64,000 nucleotides of DNA from Hymenobacter armeniacus (GTDB lineage Bacteria; Bacteroidota; Bacteroidia; Cytophagales; Hymenobacteraceae): the NCBI RefSeq assembly GCF_014699055.1, contig NZ_JACXAC010000003.1, positions 310,001 through 374,000 on the forward strand. Direction: 5' to 3'. The notes under the pieces were generated by a model. It was not told where the DNA came from and searched no databases. It saw only the letters and a program-made list of their open reading frames with translations. Numbering within the stretch: position 1 is the first letter of the stretch; every line of letters starts with the position of its first letter. The position numbers and the translations under genes are program-made. Below, piece after piece: positions 10,108 through 18,239 of this stretch.

Positions 10108-10146
10108 AATAAGCCCCGATTTCGCTCCGAAATCGGGGCTTATTTA
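10108..10146 (+). terminator. Strong intrinsic terminator after susD
   Basis: A perfect 17-bp stem (AATAAGCCCCGATTTCG and its complement) closes on a 3-base CTC loop and runs into TTATTTA. The arms are AT-rich at both ends, so it can work in both directions. It separates the susCD unit from the esterase-xylB-xylA unit. Confidence 0.85.
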
Positions 10147-10191
10147 TGAGAGGGTACCGGTTTTGGTCTTCTTTCCTGTTCCTCAGCTGCT

Positions 10192-12165
10192 ATGTCTATG
10201 AAAGCTAATGCGTTTGCCGTTGCACTGCTGCTAAGCGTGCCCCTTGCCCGCCCGGCCACCGCCCAGGTTCGCCTGCCGCGCCTGGTGAGCGACGGCATGG
10301 TGCTGCAGCGCGATGCCGACGTGGCCGTGTGGGGCTGGGCCCGGCCGGGCGAGGCGGTGAGCGTGGCTTTCCTGGGCAAAACCTACAAGGCCATGACTGG
10401 CCCCGACGGCCGCTGGCGCGTGCAGCTGCCCCGCCTGAAAGCGGGCGGCCCGTTCGAGATGAATATCAAGGCCAGCAACCAGGTGGCGGTGAAGGACATC
10501 CTGGTGGGCGACGTGTGGCTGTGCTCGGGCCAGTCGAACATGGAAACGCCCATGAGCCGCCTGCGCGACAAGTACCCCGACGTGGTGGCCCAGGCCGCCA
10601 ACCCCAACATCCGCCAATACGAAGTACCCCTGACATACAACTTCCAGCGCCCCCAGCAGGATGTGACGGGCGGCAAATGGATTGCGGCCGACCCGCAAAC
10701 CGTGCTCAAGTTCTCGGCCGTGGCCTACTTCTTCGCGAAGGAAATCAACGTCAAATACCGGGTGCCCGTGGGCATCATCAAGGACGCCGTGGGCGGCTCG
10801 CCGGCCGAGGCCTGGCTGAGCGCCGAGGGACTGAAGCAGTTCCCGACCTACGAGCAGCAGCTGGCCAAGTACAAAGACAGTACGGTGGTGTTGGGCATCC
10901 GGCAGCGCGAGGGCGCCGCGGTGGCCAACTGGTACCAGACCCTCTACAAAACCGACCAGGGCGAAGCCCGCGGCCAGCAAAAGTGGTCGGCGCCCGACTA
11001 CGACGCCAGCAGTTGGCCCACCATGCCGGTGCCCGGCTTCTGGGCCAACCAAACTCCCCTGGGTCCCGTGAACGGCGTGGTGTGGTTCCGCAAGGAAGTA
11101 GACGTGCCGGCCGCTATGATAGGCCAGCCCGCCCGCCTGGAGCTGGGCACGCTGGTCGATGCCGACTCCACTTACATCAACGGCCAGTTAGTGGGTAGCA
11201 CCGGCTACCAGTACCCGCCCCGCAAGTACGACGTGAAAGCCGGCGTGCTGAAGGCCGGCAAAAACGTGGTGACGGTGCGCCTCATCAGCAACGGCGGGCG
11301 CGGCGGCTTCACCATGGACAAGAAGTACGAGCTGACGGCCGGCGGCCAGACCATCGACCTGCGCGGGCCCTGGCAGTACAAGCTGGGCGCCACCATGCCG
11401 CCCACGCCCGGCACCACCACGTTTCAGTACACGCCGGGCGGCTTGTTCAATGGCATGATTGCGCCGGTGCTGCCCTACGCCATCAAGGGCGTGCTGTGGT
11501 ACCAGGGCGAGAGCAACGCCGGCCGCACCGGCGACTACCATGCCCTGTTCAACGGCATGATTGCCGACTGGCGCCAGCAGTTTAAGCAGCCCAACCTGCC
11601 GTTCCTGTACGCGCAGCTGCCCAATTTCATGGCCGTGAAAAAAGAGCCTTCGGAAAGCGGCTGGGCCGTGGTGCGCGACGTGCAGCGCCGCGGGCTGGCG
11701 CTGCCCCACACCGGCATGGCCGTGATTCTGGACGCCGGCGAGTGGAACGACATTCACCCCTTGGACAAGCAGACGCCCGGCCACCGCCTGGCCCTGGCGG
11801 CGCAAAAAGTAGCCTACGGCGATACCAAAGTGGTTTCCTCCGGCCCGCTCTACCAGAGCATGCAAACCAGTGGCAACAAAGTCACGCTGAGCTTCTCCAG
11901 CGTGGGCAGTGGCTTGGTAGCCAAGGGCGGCGAGCCGCTGAAGGGCTTCGCCATCGCTGGGCCCGACAAGAAGTTTGTGTGGGCCCAGGCCCGAATTGAG
12001 GGCAACAAGGTGGTGGTATGGAACGACCAGGTGCCCAACCCCGCCGTGGTGCGCTACGCCTGGGCCGACAACCCCGAAGGCGTAAACCTGTACAACAAAG
12101 AGGGCCTGCCGGCTTCCACCTTCACCACCGAGCCGGAGGTGCCCGGCGCCACCAGCCGCCTGTAA
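10192..12165 (+). CDS. Sialate O-acetylesterase-like (SASA) acetyl esterase, probable acetyl-xylan esterase
   Basis: 657 residues with an ordinary signal peptide (hydrophobic to PATAQ). The SGNH/SASA domain is split: block I VGDVWLCSGQSNMETP with nucleophile S115, block III GVLWYQGESNAGR, and the catalytic D520-x-H522 in AGEWNDIHP. Between them, about residues 260-395, lies a beta-galactosidase-like jelly-roll insert (SAPDYDASSWPTMPVPGFW). The family removes O-acetyl groups from sugars. In this island removal of acetate from xylose residues is far more likely than action on sialic acid; the substrate is inferred. An alternative start at 10198 shortens it by two residues. It leads the unit containing xylB and xylA. 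Confidence 0.88.
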   Translation: MSMKANAFAVALLLSVPLARPATAQVRLPRLVSDGMVLQRDADVAVWGWARPGEAVSVAFLGKTYKAMTGPDGRWRVQLPRLKAGGPFEMNIKASNQVAVKDILVGDVWLCSGQSNMETPMSRLRDKYPDVVAQAANPNIRQYEVPLTYNFQRPQQDVTGGKWIAADPQTVLKFSAVAYFFAKEINVKYRVPVGIIKDAVGGSPAEAWLSAEGLKQFPTYEQQLAKYKDSTVVLGIRQREGAAVANWYQTLYKTDQGEARGQQKWSAPDYDASSWPTMPVPGFWANQTPLGPVNGVVWFRKEVDVPAAMIGQPARLELGTLVDADSTYINGQLVGSTGYQYPPRKYDVKAGVLKAGKNVVTVRLISNGGRGGFTMDKKYELTAGGQTIDLRGPWQYKLGATMPPTPGTTTFQYTPGGLFNGMIAPVLPYAIKGVLWYQGESNAGRTGDYHALFNGMIADWRQQFKQPNLPFLYAQLPNFMAVKKEPSESGWAVVRDVQRRGLALPHTGMAVILDAGEWNDIHPLDKQTPGHRLALAAQKVAYGDTKVVSSGPLYQSMQTSGNKVTLSFSSVGSGLVAKGGEPLKGFAIAGPDKKFVWAQARIEGNKVVVWNDQVPNPAVVRYAWADNPEGVNLYNKEGLPASTFTTEPEVPGATSRL

Positions 12166-12208
12166 TACTCGTTCGACTATAGCAAGTCGCGTTGATTATT
12201 CTATTCCC

Positions 12209-13720
12209 ATGAAATACCTCCTTGGCTACGACATCGGTAGCTCTTCCATAAAAGCCTCTCTGCTGGACATCGACACCGGCAAGTGCGTGGCCGCCGCTAC
12301 GTCTCCCAAACAGGAGATGGAAATCACCGTGGCCCAGGCCAACTGGGCCGAGCAGCGCCCCGAGCGCTGGTGGCAGGAAGTGGTGAACGCCACCGCCGAG
12401 CTAAAGGCCAGCTACGGCTTCGACACCTCGCTGGTGGCCGGCATCGGCATCACCTACCAAATGCACGGCCTGGTGCTGATTGACCAGGCGGGCCAGGTGC
12501 TGCGCCCCGCCATCATCTGGTGCGATAGCCGCGCCGTGAATTTTGGCAACCAAGCATTTGAAGAGCTGGGCGAAGAGTTTTGCCTGAGCAATTTCCTGAA
12601 CTCGCCGGGCAACTTCACGGCGTCGAAGCTGAAGTGGGTGCGCGAAAACGAGCCCGACGTGTACGCCCAGATTCACAAAATTCAGCTGCCCGGCGACTAC
12701 ATCGCCTTCAAGCTGAGCGGCCAGCTGCAAACCACGGTTTCCGGCTTGTCGGAAGGCGTGTTCTGGAACTTCAAGAAGCAGGCCATCGCCCAGGAGCTCC
12801 TGGACTACTACGGCATCAGCGCCGACTTGCTGCCGGAGGTGGTAGATACCTTCTCGGTGCAGGGCCACCTGAGCGCCGAGGCCGCCGCCGAGCTGGGCCT
12901 CACGGCCGGCACGCCCATCAGCTACCGGGCCGGCGACCAGCCCAACAACGCCTTCTCGCTCAACGTGCTGAACCCCGGCGAAGTGGCGGCCACGGGCGGT
13001 ACCAGCGGCGTGGTCTACGGCATCAACGAAACCAACACGCCCGACCCGCGCTCCCGCGTCAACTCCTTCGTGCACGTGAACAGCACGCCCGCCCAGCCCC
13101 GCAACGGCGTGCTGATGTGCCTGAACGGCACGGGCATCCTGAACAGCTGGCTCCGCAAAATCGTGGGCGAGCTGCCTTACGACCGCATGAACCAGCTGGC
13201 CGCCCAGGCGCCGGTAGGGGCGGAGGGGCTCGTGTTCCTGCCTTTTGGCAACGGCGTGGAGCGCATCCTCGAAAACCGCCCGGCCGACGCCGAGCTGCGC
13301 GGCCTGAACTTCAATATCCATCACCAAGCGCATGTGCTGCGCGCGGCCCAGGAAGGCATTGTGTTCGCCCTGAACTACGGCATGGACATCATGCGGGCCA
13401 GCGGCGTGCAGGTGCGCAAGGTGCGCGCCGGCAACGCCAACATGTTCCTCAGCCCGGTGTTCCGCGAAGCTTTCGTGAACAGCGGCAACGTGGAGCTCGA
13501 ACTCTACAACACCGACGCGGCCCAGGGCGCGGCGCGCGGCGCGGGCATCGGCGCCGGCGTGTACGCCAGCCCGGCCGAAGCCTTCGGTGGCCTCGAACGC
13601 ATTCTCACCGTGGAGCCCACTCACCAGCTCCGCGAACAATACCAGGCTGCCTATGGCCGCTGGCAAGACGCTTTATCTCACCGTATTCCCAATTCAATCA
13701 CCACCCCTTCCTATGTCTAG
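12209..13720 (+). CDS. xylB: Xylulokinase
   Basis: 503 residues, normal for the FGGY carbohydrate-kinase family. It has the N-terminal phosphate-binding motif [11 protein letters not shown] (Y7-D8), a conserved IIWCDSRA segment, the likely catalytic base D243 in AGDQPNNAF, and the ATP-site glycines of [13 protein letters not shown]. It phosphorylates D-xylulose to xylulose 5-phosphate for the pentose phosphate pathway in the cytoplasm. Its stop overlaps the start of xylA by eight bases, so the two are likely co-translated. FGGY kinases can act on other sugars, but the pairing with xylA makes xylulose the clear choice. Confidence 0.95.
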   Translation: MKYLLGYDIGSSSIKASLLDIDTGKCVAAATSPKQEMEITVAQANWAEQRPERWWQEVVNATAELKASYGFDTSLVAGIGITYQMHGLVLIDQAGQVLRPAIIWCDSRAVNFGNQAFEELGEEFCLSNFLNSPGNFTASKLKWVRENEPDVYAQIHKIQLPGDYIAFKLSGQLQTTVSGLSEGVFWNFKKQAIAQELLDYYGISADLLPEVVDTFSVQGHLSAEAAAELGLTAGTPISYRAGDQPNNAFSLNVLNPGEVAATGGTSGVVYGINETNTPDPRSRVNSFVHVNSTPAQPRNGVLMCLNGTGILNSWLRKIVGELPYDRMNQLAAQAPVGAEGLVFLPFGNGVERILENRPADAELRGLNFNIHHQAHVLRAAQEGIVFALNYGMDIMRASGVQVRKVRAGNANMFLSPVFREAFVNSGNVELELYNTDAAQGAARGAGIGAGVYASPAEAFGGLERILTVEPTHQLREQYQAAYGRWQDALSHRIPNSITTPSYV

Positions 13721-15044
13721 CAACACGCTCTCCAAGACAGAATTTTTCACGGGCATCGACACCGTTCGCTTCGAAGGACGCGAGTCGGACAACCCGCTCG
13801 CCTTTAAATGGTACGACGAAAACCGCGTGGTTGCCGGCAAGACCATGAAGGAGCATTTGCGCTTCGCGGTCTCGTACTGGCACACCTTCACCGGCACCGG
13901 CGGCGACCCGTTCGGCCCCGGCACCAAGCAGTTTGCCTGGGACTCGCACCACGAAATCATCGGCCGCGCCAAGGACAAGATGGACGCCGCGTTCGAGTTT
14001 TTCACCAAGCTGGGCACGCCGTACTACTGCTTCCACGACATTGACCTAGTGGACGAAGGCGACTCGCTGGCCGAGTACGAGCGCAACCTGGCCACCATCG
14101 TGGACTACGCCAAGCAGCACCAGGCCGACACCGGCGTGAAACTGCTCTGGGGCACGGCCAACGTGTTTTCGCACCCACGCTACATGAACGGCGCCAGCAC
14201 CAACCCCGACTTCCAGGTGGTGGCCCACGCCGCCACCCAGGTGAAGAATGCCATCGACGCGACCATCGCGCTGGGCGGCGAAGGCTACACCTTCTGGGGC
14301 GGCCGCGAGGGCTACATGACCCTGCTCAACACCGACATGAAGCGCGAGCAGGCGCACCTGGCCAAGTTCCTGACCATCTCCCGCGACTACGCCCGCAAGC
14401 AGGGCTTCACCGGCAAGTTCTTCATCGAGCCCAAGCCAGCCGAGCCCACCAAGCACCAGTACGACTTCGACGCGGCCACGGTCCTCGGCTTCCTGCGCGA
14501 GCACGGCTTGCAGGACGACTTCATGCTAAACCTGGAAGTGAACCACGCCACCCTGGCCGGTCACACCTTCCAGCACGAGCTGCAAGTGGCCGCCGACGCC
14601 AACCTGTTGGGCAGCATCGACGCCAACCGCGGCGACTACCAGAACGGCTGGGACACCGACCAGTTCCCCAACAACCTGAACGAGCTGACCGAGTCGATGC
14701 TCATCATCCTCGAGCACGGCGGCATCTCGCCCGGCGGCATCAACTTCGACGCCAAAACCCGCCGCAACTCGACGGACTTGGAGGACATCTTCATCGCCCA
14801 CATCGCCGGCATGGACACCTTCGCCCGCGCCCTGGTGGTGGCCAACGACATCCTGGAAAAGTCGCCCTACCGCAAGTTCCGCAAGGAGCGGTACGCGTCG
14901 TTTGACTCCGGCCAGGGCGCCGAGTTCGAGCGCGGCGGCCTGACGCTGGAAGACCTGCGCACCATTGCCCACAAATCGGGCGAGCCGACCCCCAAGAGTG
15001 GCAAGCAGGAGTGGCTGGAAGCCATTATCAACCAGTACATCTAG
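13713..15044 (+). CDS. xylA: Xylose isomerase
   Basis: 443 residues from the ATG at 13713, the usual length of group II xylose isomerases; the reading frame stays open upstream inside xylB, but homology starts at [12 protein letters not shown]. The enzyme converts D-xylose to D-xylulose with two divalent metals. Visible motifs are CFHDIDLV with catalytic H108, [21 protein letters not shown] (metal ligand E), [14 protein letters not shown], and [10 protein letters not shown]. The start codon lies within the last codons of xylB (13713-13720 shared), giving translational coupling. Ends eight bases before a dispersed palindromic repeat. Confidence 0.97.
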   Translation: MSSNTLSKTEFFTGIDTVRFEGRESDNPLAFKWYDENRVVAGKTMKEHLRFAVSYWHTFTGTGGDPFGPGTKQFAWDSHHEIIGRAKDKMDAAFEFFTKLGTPYYCFHDIDLVDEGDSLAEYERNLATIVDYAKQHQADTGVKLLWGTANVFSHPRYMNGASTNPDFQVVAHAATQVKNAIDATIALGGEGYTFWGGREGYMTLLNTDMKREQAHLAKFLTISRDYARKQGFTGKFFIEPKPAEPTKHQYDFDAATVLGFLREHGLQDDFMLNLEVNHATLAGHTFQHELQVAADANLLGSIDANRGDYQNGWDTDQFPNNLNELTESMLIILEHGGISPGGINFDAKTRRNSTDLEDIFIAHIAGMDTFARALVVANDILEKSPYRKFRKERYASFDSGQGAEFERGGLTLEDLRTIAHKSGEPTPKSGKQEWLEAIINQYI

Positions 15045-15051
15045 GAAAATC

Positions 15052-15177
15052 CTGACGTTACGCCTCACCCCCGGCCCCTCTCCCAAGGGAGAGGGGAGCC
15101 AGCCGACGCTAATTGGTGCTAGACCGGTTTCTCTTCTCCCTTCGAAGAGGGGGGCCGGGGGTGAGGCGCAACGTCAG
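15052..15177. repeat. MITE/REP-like palindromic repeat, copy A
   Basis: Terminal inverted repeats of 27 bases match at 26 positions: the left end reads CTGACGTTACGCCTCACCCC and the right end is its near-exact complement. The interior contains CTCTCCC/GGGAGAGGGG hairpins and ACCGGTTT. Related copies lie at 30646-30757 and 39327-39446. No coding content, so mobilisation would need an outside transposase. It separates xylA from the GH51 gene and could act as terminator or mRNA stabiliser. Confidence 0.8.
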
Positions 15178-15442
15178 AACGAAAAAACGGAACCGGCCGG
15201 CCGCCGAGTGGTGGGAATAGCAAGGCGGCTGGTTGGGGACGTTTTGCCGACGGCTGCGGGCTCGAGACGAGCCCGCGGTCCGAGGCGGCTCCGGCGTTCC
15301 GGCACGAAGATAGGCTCGTTGGTGAGCGGGCCAAACTTCAGGCGGGCCATTGTGCCCGCCGGCCGGAACGCCGTTTTGCCGTCCGGCGCGACAGGTAGAT
15401 GTTAACCAGTATTTGTCCCGCCACTTGACCCAAAATTTCGAC
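15178..15442 (+). other. Structured non-coding stretch before GH51
   Basis: The stretch has no gene but several stems: GCGGGCTCG/CGAGCCCGC at 15256-15276, CGGCGTTCCGG (15292-15302) with CCGGAACGCCG (15363-15373), and inside it GGCGGGC/GCCCGCC at 15341-15360. The last 60 bases are AT-richer and may hold the GH51 promoter. It could be a structured 5' leader or decayed repeats. Confidence 0.5.
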
Positions 15443-16999
15443 ATGAAATTCCCAACGCATTTCGCCGCTTTTGCGGCGGCCAGTCTTGCCCTTTCTACGG
15501 GGGCCACTGCCCAAACCGTGCAAATGACCGTGCAGGCCGGCGACCCCAAGCTGCAAATCAGCAAGCACATCTACGGCCACTTTGCCGAGCACCTGGGCCG
15601 TTGCATCTACGGCGGCTTTTGGGCCGATAAGGACTCGAAAGCGCCACAGCAAGGCCGCATCCGCATGGACATTGTGGAGGCGCTGAAGAAAATTAAGGTG
15701 CCCAACCTGCGCTGGCCCGGCGGCTGCTTTGCCGACACCTACCACTGGCACGACGGCGTGGGGCCCACGGCCCAGCGCCCCAAAATGCTGAACCTGTGGT
15801 GGGGCAATACGCTGGAGGATAATAGCTTCGGTACCCACGAATTTTTGGAGCTCTGCAACCTCCTCGGCACCGAGCCCTACCTGGCCGCCAACGTGGGCAG
15901 CGGCACGGTGCAGGAAATGAGCAACTGGATGGAGTACCTCAACTCCAACGAGGACACGCCCATGGTGCTGGAGCGCCGCGCCAACGGCCACCCCGAGCCC
16001 TACAAAGTGAGCTGGTGGGGCATCGGCAACGAGAGCTGGGGCTGCGGTGGCAACATGACCGCCGAGTACTACACCGACGTGTACAAGCGCTACGCCACCT
16101 TCGCCCACAACTACCCCGGTACCCCGCTGAAACGCATTGTGAGCGGCGCCAATGGCGACGACGCCCACTGGACCGAGACGTGCATGAAAAACATCCCGCT
16201 CAACCAGATGTGGGGCCTCACCCTGCACCAGTACACGCTGCCCACCGGCAGCTGGAGCGGCAGCAAGGGCAAGGCCACCGGCTTTGGCGAGGACCAGTAC
16301 TTCAGCACCTTGCGCAACTGCCTGAAAATGGACGCCGTGGTGAGCAAGCACGCCGCCATCATGGACAAATACGACAAGGACAAAAAGGTGGCGCTACTAG
16401 TGGACGAGTGGGGTGTGTGGACCGACGTGGAGCCCGGCACCAACCCCGGCTTCCTGTACCAGCAAAACTCCCTGCGCGACGCGCTGGTGGCCGGCACCAC
16501 GCTCAACATCTTCAACAACCACTGCGACCGGGTGCGCGGCGCTAACCTCGCCCAGGCCGTGAACGTGCTGCAAGCCGTCATCCTCACCGAGAAGGACAAG
16601 ATGCTGCTCACGCCCACTTACCACGTGTTCGACCTCTACCAGGTGCACCAGGACGCGCAGTACCTGCCGCTGCAGTTCAGCAGCCCGGACTATGCGTTTG
16701 GCAACGAGAAAATCCCGGCGCTGAATGCCTCGGCCTCGAAAGACGCCAAAGGCGCGGTGCACATCTCCCTCGTGAACCTCGACCCCACCAAGGCCCTGAC
16801 CCTGGAAACGGCCTTGCCCGGCGTGACGTGGAAAACGGTGACCGGCCGCGTGCTGACGTCGGCCAAAATCAACGATTACAACACGTTTGAGAAGCCCAAC
16901 ACCGTAGCATTGGCCGCTTTCAACGGCGCGAAAAAGCGCGGCGACAAGCTGGCCGTGACGCTGCCGCCGAAATCGGTGGTGGTGCTCGAACTGAAATAA
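15443..16999 (+). CDS. GH51 alpha-L-arabinofuranosidase
   Basis: 518 residues from the ATG at 15443, which gives a clean signal peptide ending ATGATAQ; upstream in-frame sequence is non-homologous. GH51 is a retaining clan A (TIM-barrel) family that removes L-arabinofuranose side chains from arabinoxylan and its oligosaccharides. Seen are IYGHFAEHLGRCIYGGFW, LRWPGGCFADTYHW, the acid/base E197 in WWGIGNESWG, and the nucleophile E322 in LVDEWGVW. It starts the second hydrolase run of the island and is 58 bases before the GH10 gene. A periplasmic location is predicted from the signal peptide and lack of a lipobox. Confidence 0.95.
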   Translation: MKFPTHFAAFAAASLALSTGATAQTVQMTVQAGDPKLQISKHIYGHFAEHLGRCIYGGFWADKDSKAPQQGRIRMDIVEALKKIKVPNLRWPGGCFADTYHWHDGVGPTAQRPKMLNLWWGNTLEDNSFGTHEFLELCNLLGTEPYLAANVGSGTVQEMSNWMEYLNSNEDTPMVLERRANGHPEPYKVSWWGIGNESWGCGGNMTAEYYTDVYKRYATFAHNYPGTPLKRIVSGANGDDAHWTETCMKNIPLNQMWGLTLHQYTLPTGSWSGSKGKATGFGEDQYFSTLRNCLKMDAVVSKHAAIMDKYDKDKKVALLVDEWGVWTDVEPGTNPGFLYQQNSLRDALVAGTTLNIFNNHCDRVRGANLAQAVNVLQAVILTEKDKMLLTPTYHVFDLYQVHQDAQYLPLQFSSPDYAFGNEKIPALNASASKDAKGAVHISLVNLDPTKALTLETALPGVTWKTVTGRVLTSAKINDYNTFEKPNTVALAAFNGAKKRGDKLAVTLPPKSVVVLELK

Positions 17000-17057
17000 A
17001 TACTCTCCGGAGTGGCCGGGGCTTGTGCCCGGCCGCCCACCCTAGTCAGCACAGTTT

Positions 17058-18173
17058 ATGACCCCCCAGAAAGGATTTGTGTACCTCGCGCTGGCCAGCC
17101 TTGGCCTCGGCTTCGGGCCGAAAGCGGACGTGCCGTTGAAAGAGGCGTTTAAGAAGGATTTTTACGTGGGGGCTGCCCTCAACTACCGCGTGATAAGCGG
17201 CCGCGATGCCAAAACCGCGGCGCTGGTCCAGCAGCAGTTCAACACCATCAGCCCCGAAAACCTGCTGAAATGGGAGGCCGTGCACCCGCAGCCCGACCAG
17301 TACAACTTCAAGCCCGCCGACGACTACGTGGCCTTCGGGCAGGAAAATAAAATGTTCACCATCGGCCACACTCTGATGTGGCACCAGCAAACGCCCAAGT
17401 GGGTGTTTGAGGACGGGGCCGGCAAACCCGCCACCCGGGAAATGGTGCTCAAGCGCCTGGAGGAACACATCAACACCGTAGTGGGCCGCTACAAAGGCAA
17501 AATCGCGGGCTGGGACGTGGTGAACGAAGCCATCGACGACCAGCAGGGCGACCTGCGCAAAACGAAGTGGCTGGAAATCCTTGGCGAAGACTTTGCCGCC
17601 AAAGCGTTTGAATACGCCCACAAAGCCGACCCGAAAGCGGAGCTGTACTACAACGACTACAGCCTCTACCGCCCCGAAAAGCGCGAGGGCGTGATTAAGC
17701 TGGTGAAGAGCTTGCAAGCCAAGGGCATCAAGGTGACTGCCATTGGCATGCAGGGCCACTACGGCCTCACCAAGCCCACCATCGAGCAGGTAGAAGCCAG
17801 CATTGTGGCCTTCTCGAAGCTGGGCGTGCACGTCAATTTTACGGAGCTGGACATTGACGTGCTGCCCAACCCGAGCCGCCGCCAGGGGGCCGACATTGCC
17901 GAAACTTTCGCGGTCGATGCCAAATACAACGTGTACACCACGGGCCTGCCCGACTCGGTGCAGCAAAAGCTGACCAAGCGCTACGCCGACCTGTTTGCCC
18001 TGTTCCACAAGCACCGCGACGTCATCGACCGCATCACGCTCTGGGGCGTGACCGACGCCGACTCCTGGCTGAATGACTGGCCCATCCGCGGCCGCACGAG
18101 CTACCCTTTGCTGTTTGACCGCAACTACCAGCCCAAACCGGCGGTGCAAGCGGTGCTGCGGGCCGCCAAGTAA
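17058..18173 (+). CDS. GH10 endo-beta-1,4-xylanase
   Basis: 371 residues, a single catalytic domain with no carbohydrate-binding module. GH10 signatures: MWHQQTPKWVF, acid/base E157 in WDVVNEAID, YNDYSLYRPEKR, and nucleophile E263 in VNFTELDIDV. It cuts the xylan backbone with retention, leaving short decorated oligosaccharides suited to GH67. The N-terminus (residues 1-24) is only weakly signal-like and has no lipobox, so it is more likely periplasmic than surface-anchored. It is the only clear endoxylanase in the window. Neighbours are GH51 and GH115, so its products would be debranched nearby. Confidence 0.95.
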   Translation: MTPQKGFVYLALASLGLGFGPKADVPLKEAFKKDFYVGAALNYRVISGRDAKTAALVQQQFNTISPENLLKWEAVHPQPDQYNFKPADDYVAFGQENKMFTIGHTLMWHQQTPKWVFEDGAGKPATREMVLKRLEEHINTVVGRYKGKIAGWDVVNEAIDDQQGDLRKTKWLEILGEDFAAKAFEYAHKADPKAELYYNDYSLYRPEKREGVIKLVKSLQAKGIKVTAIGMQGHYGLTKPTIEQVEASIVAFSKLGVHVNFTELDIDVLPNPSRRQGADIAETFAVDAKYNVYTTGLPDSVQQKLTKRYADLFALFHKHRDVIDRITLWGVTDADSWLNDWPIRGRTSYPLLFDRNYQPKPAVQAVLRAAK

Positions 18174-18189
18174 GCCTTTTCGCAAAGTT

Positions 18190-18218
18190 GTAGCGTGGGC
18201 TCGCCGAGGCCGCGCTAC
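18190..18218. repeat. Short palindrome before GH115 gene
   Basis: GTAGCG and CGCTAC close a 29-base imperfect hairpin in the gap between GH10 and GH115. Its CGCGCTAC end is shared with the repeat at 50821-50893, suggesting the same small repeat family. Confidence 0.4.
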
Positions 18219-18239
18219 ACCATTACGCTACTCTACGCT

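Noticed and set aside
13587..13712. Upstream extension of xylA into xylB
   Set aside because: The added residues do not resemble xylose isomerase, and the ATG at 13713 gives the usual length and a coupled overlap with the xylB stop.
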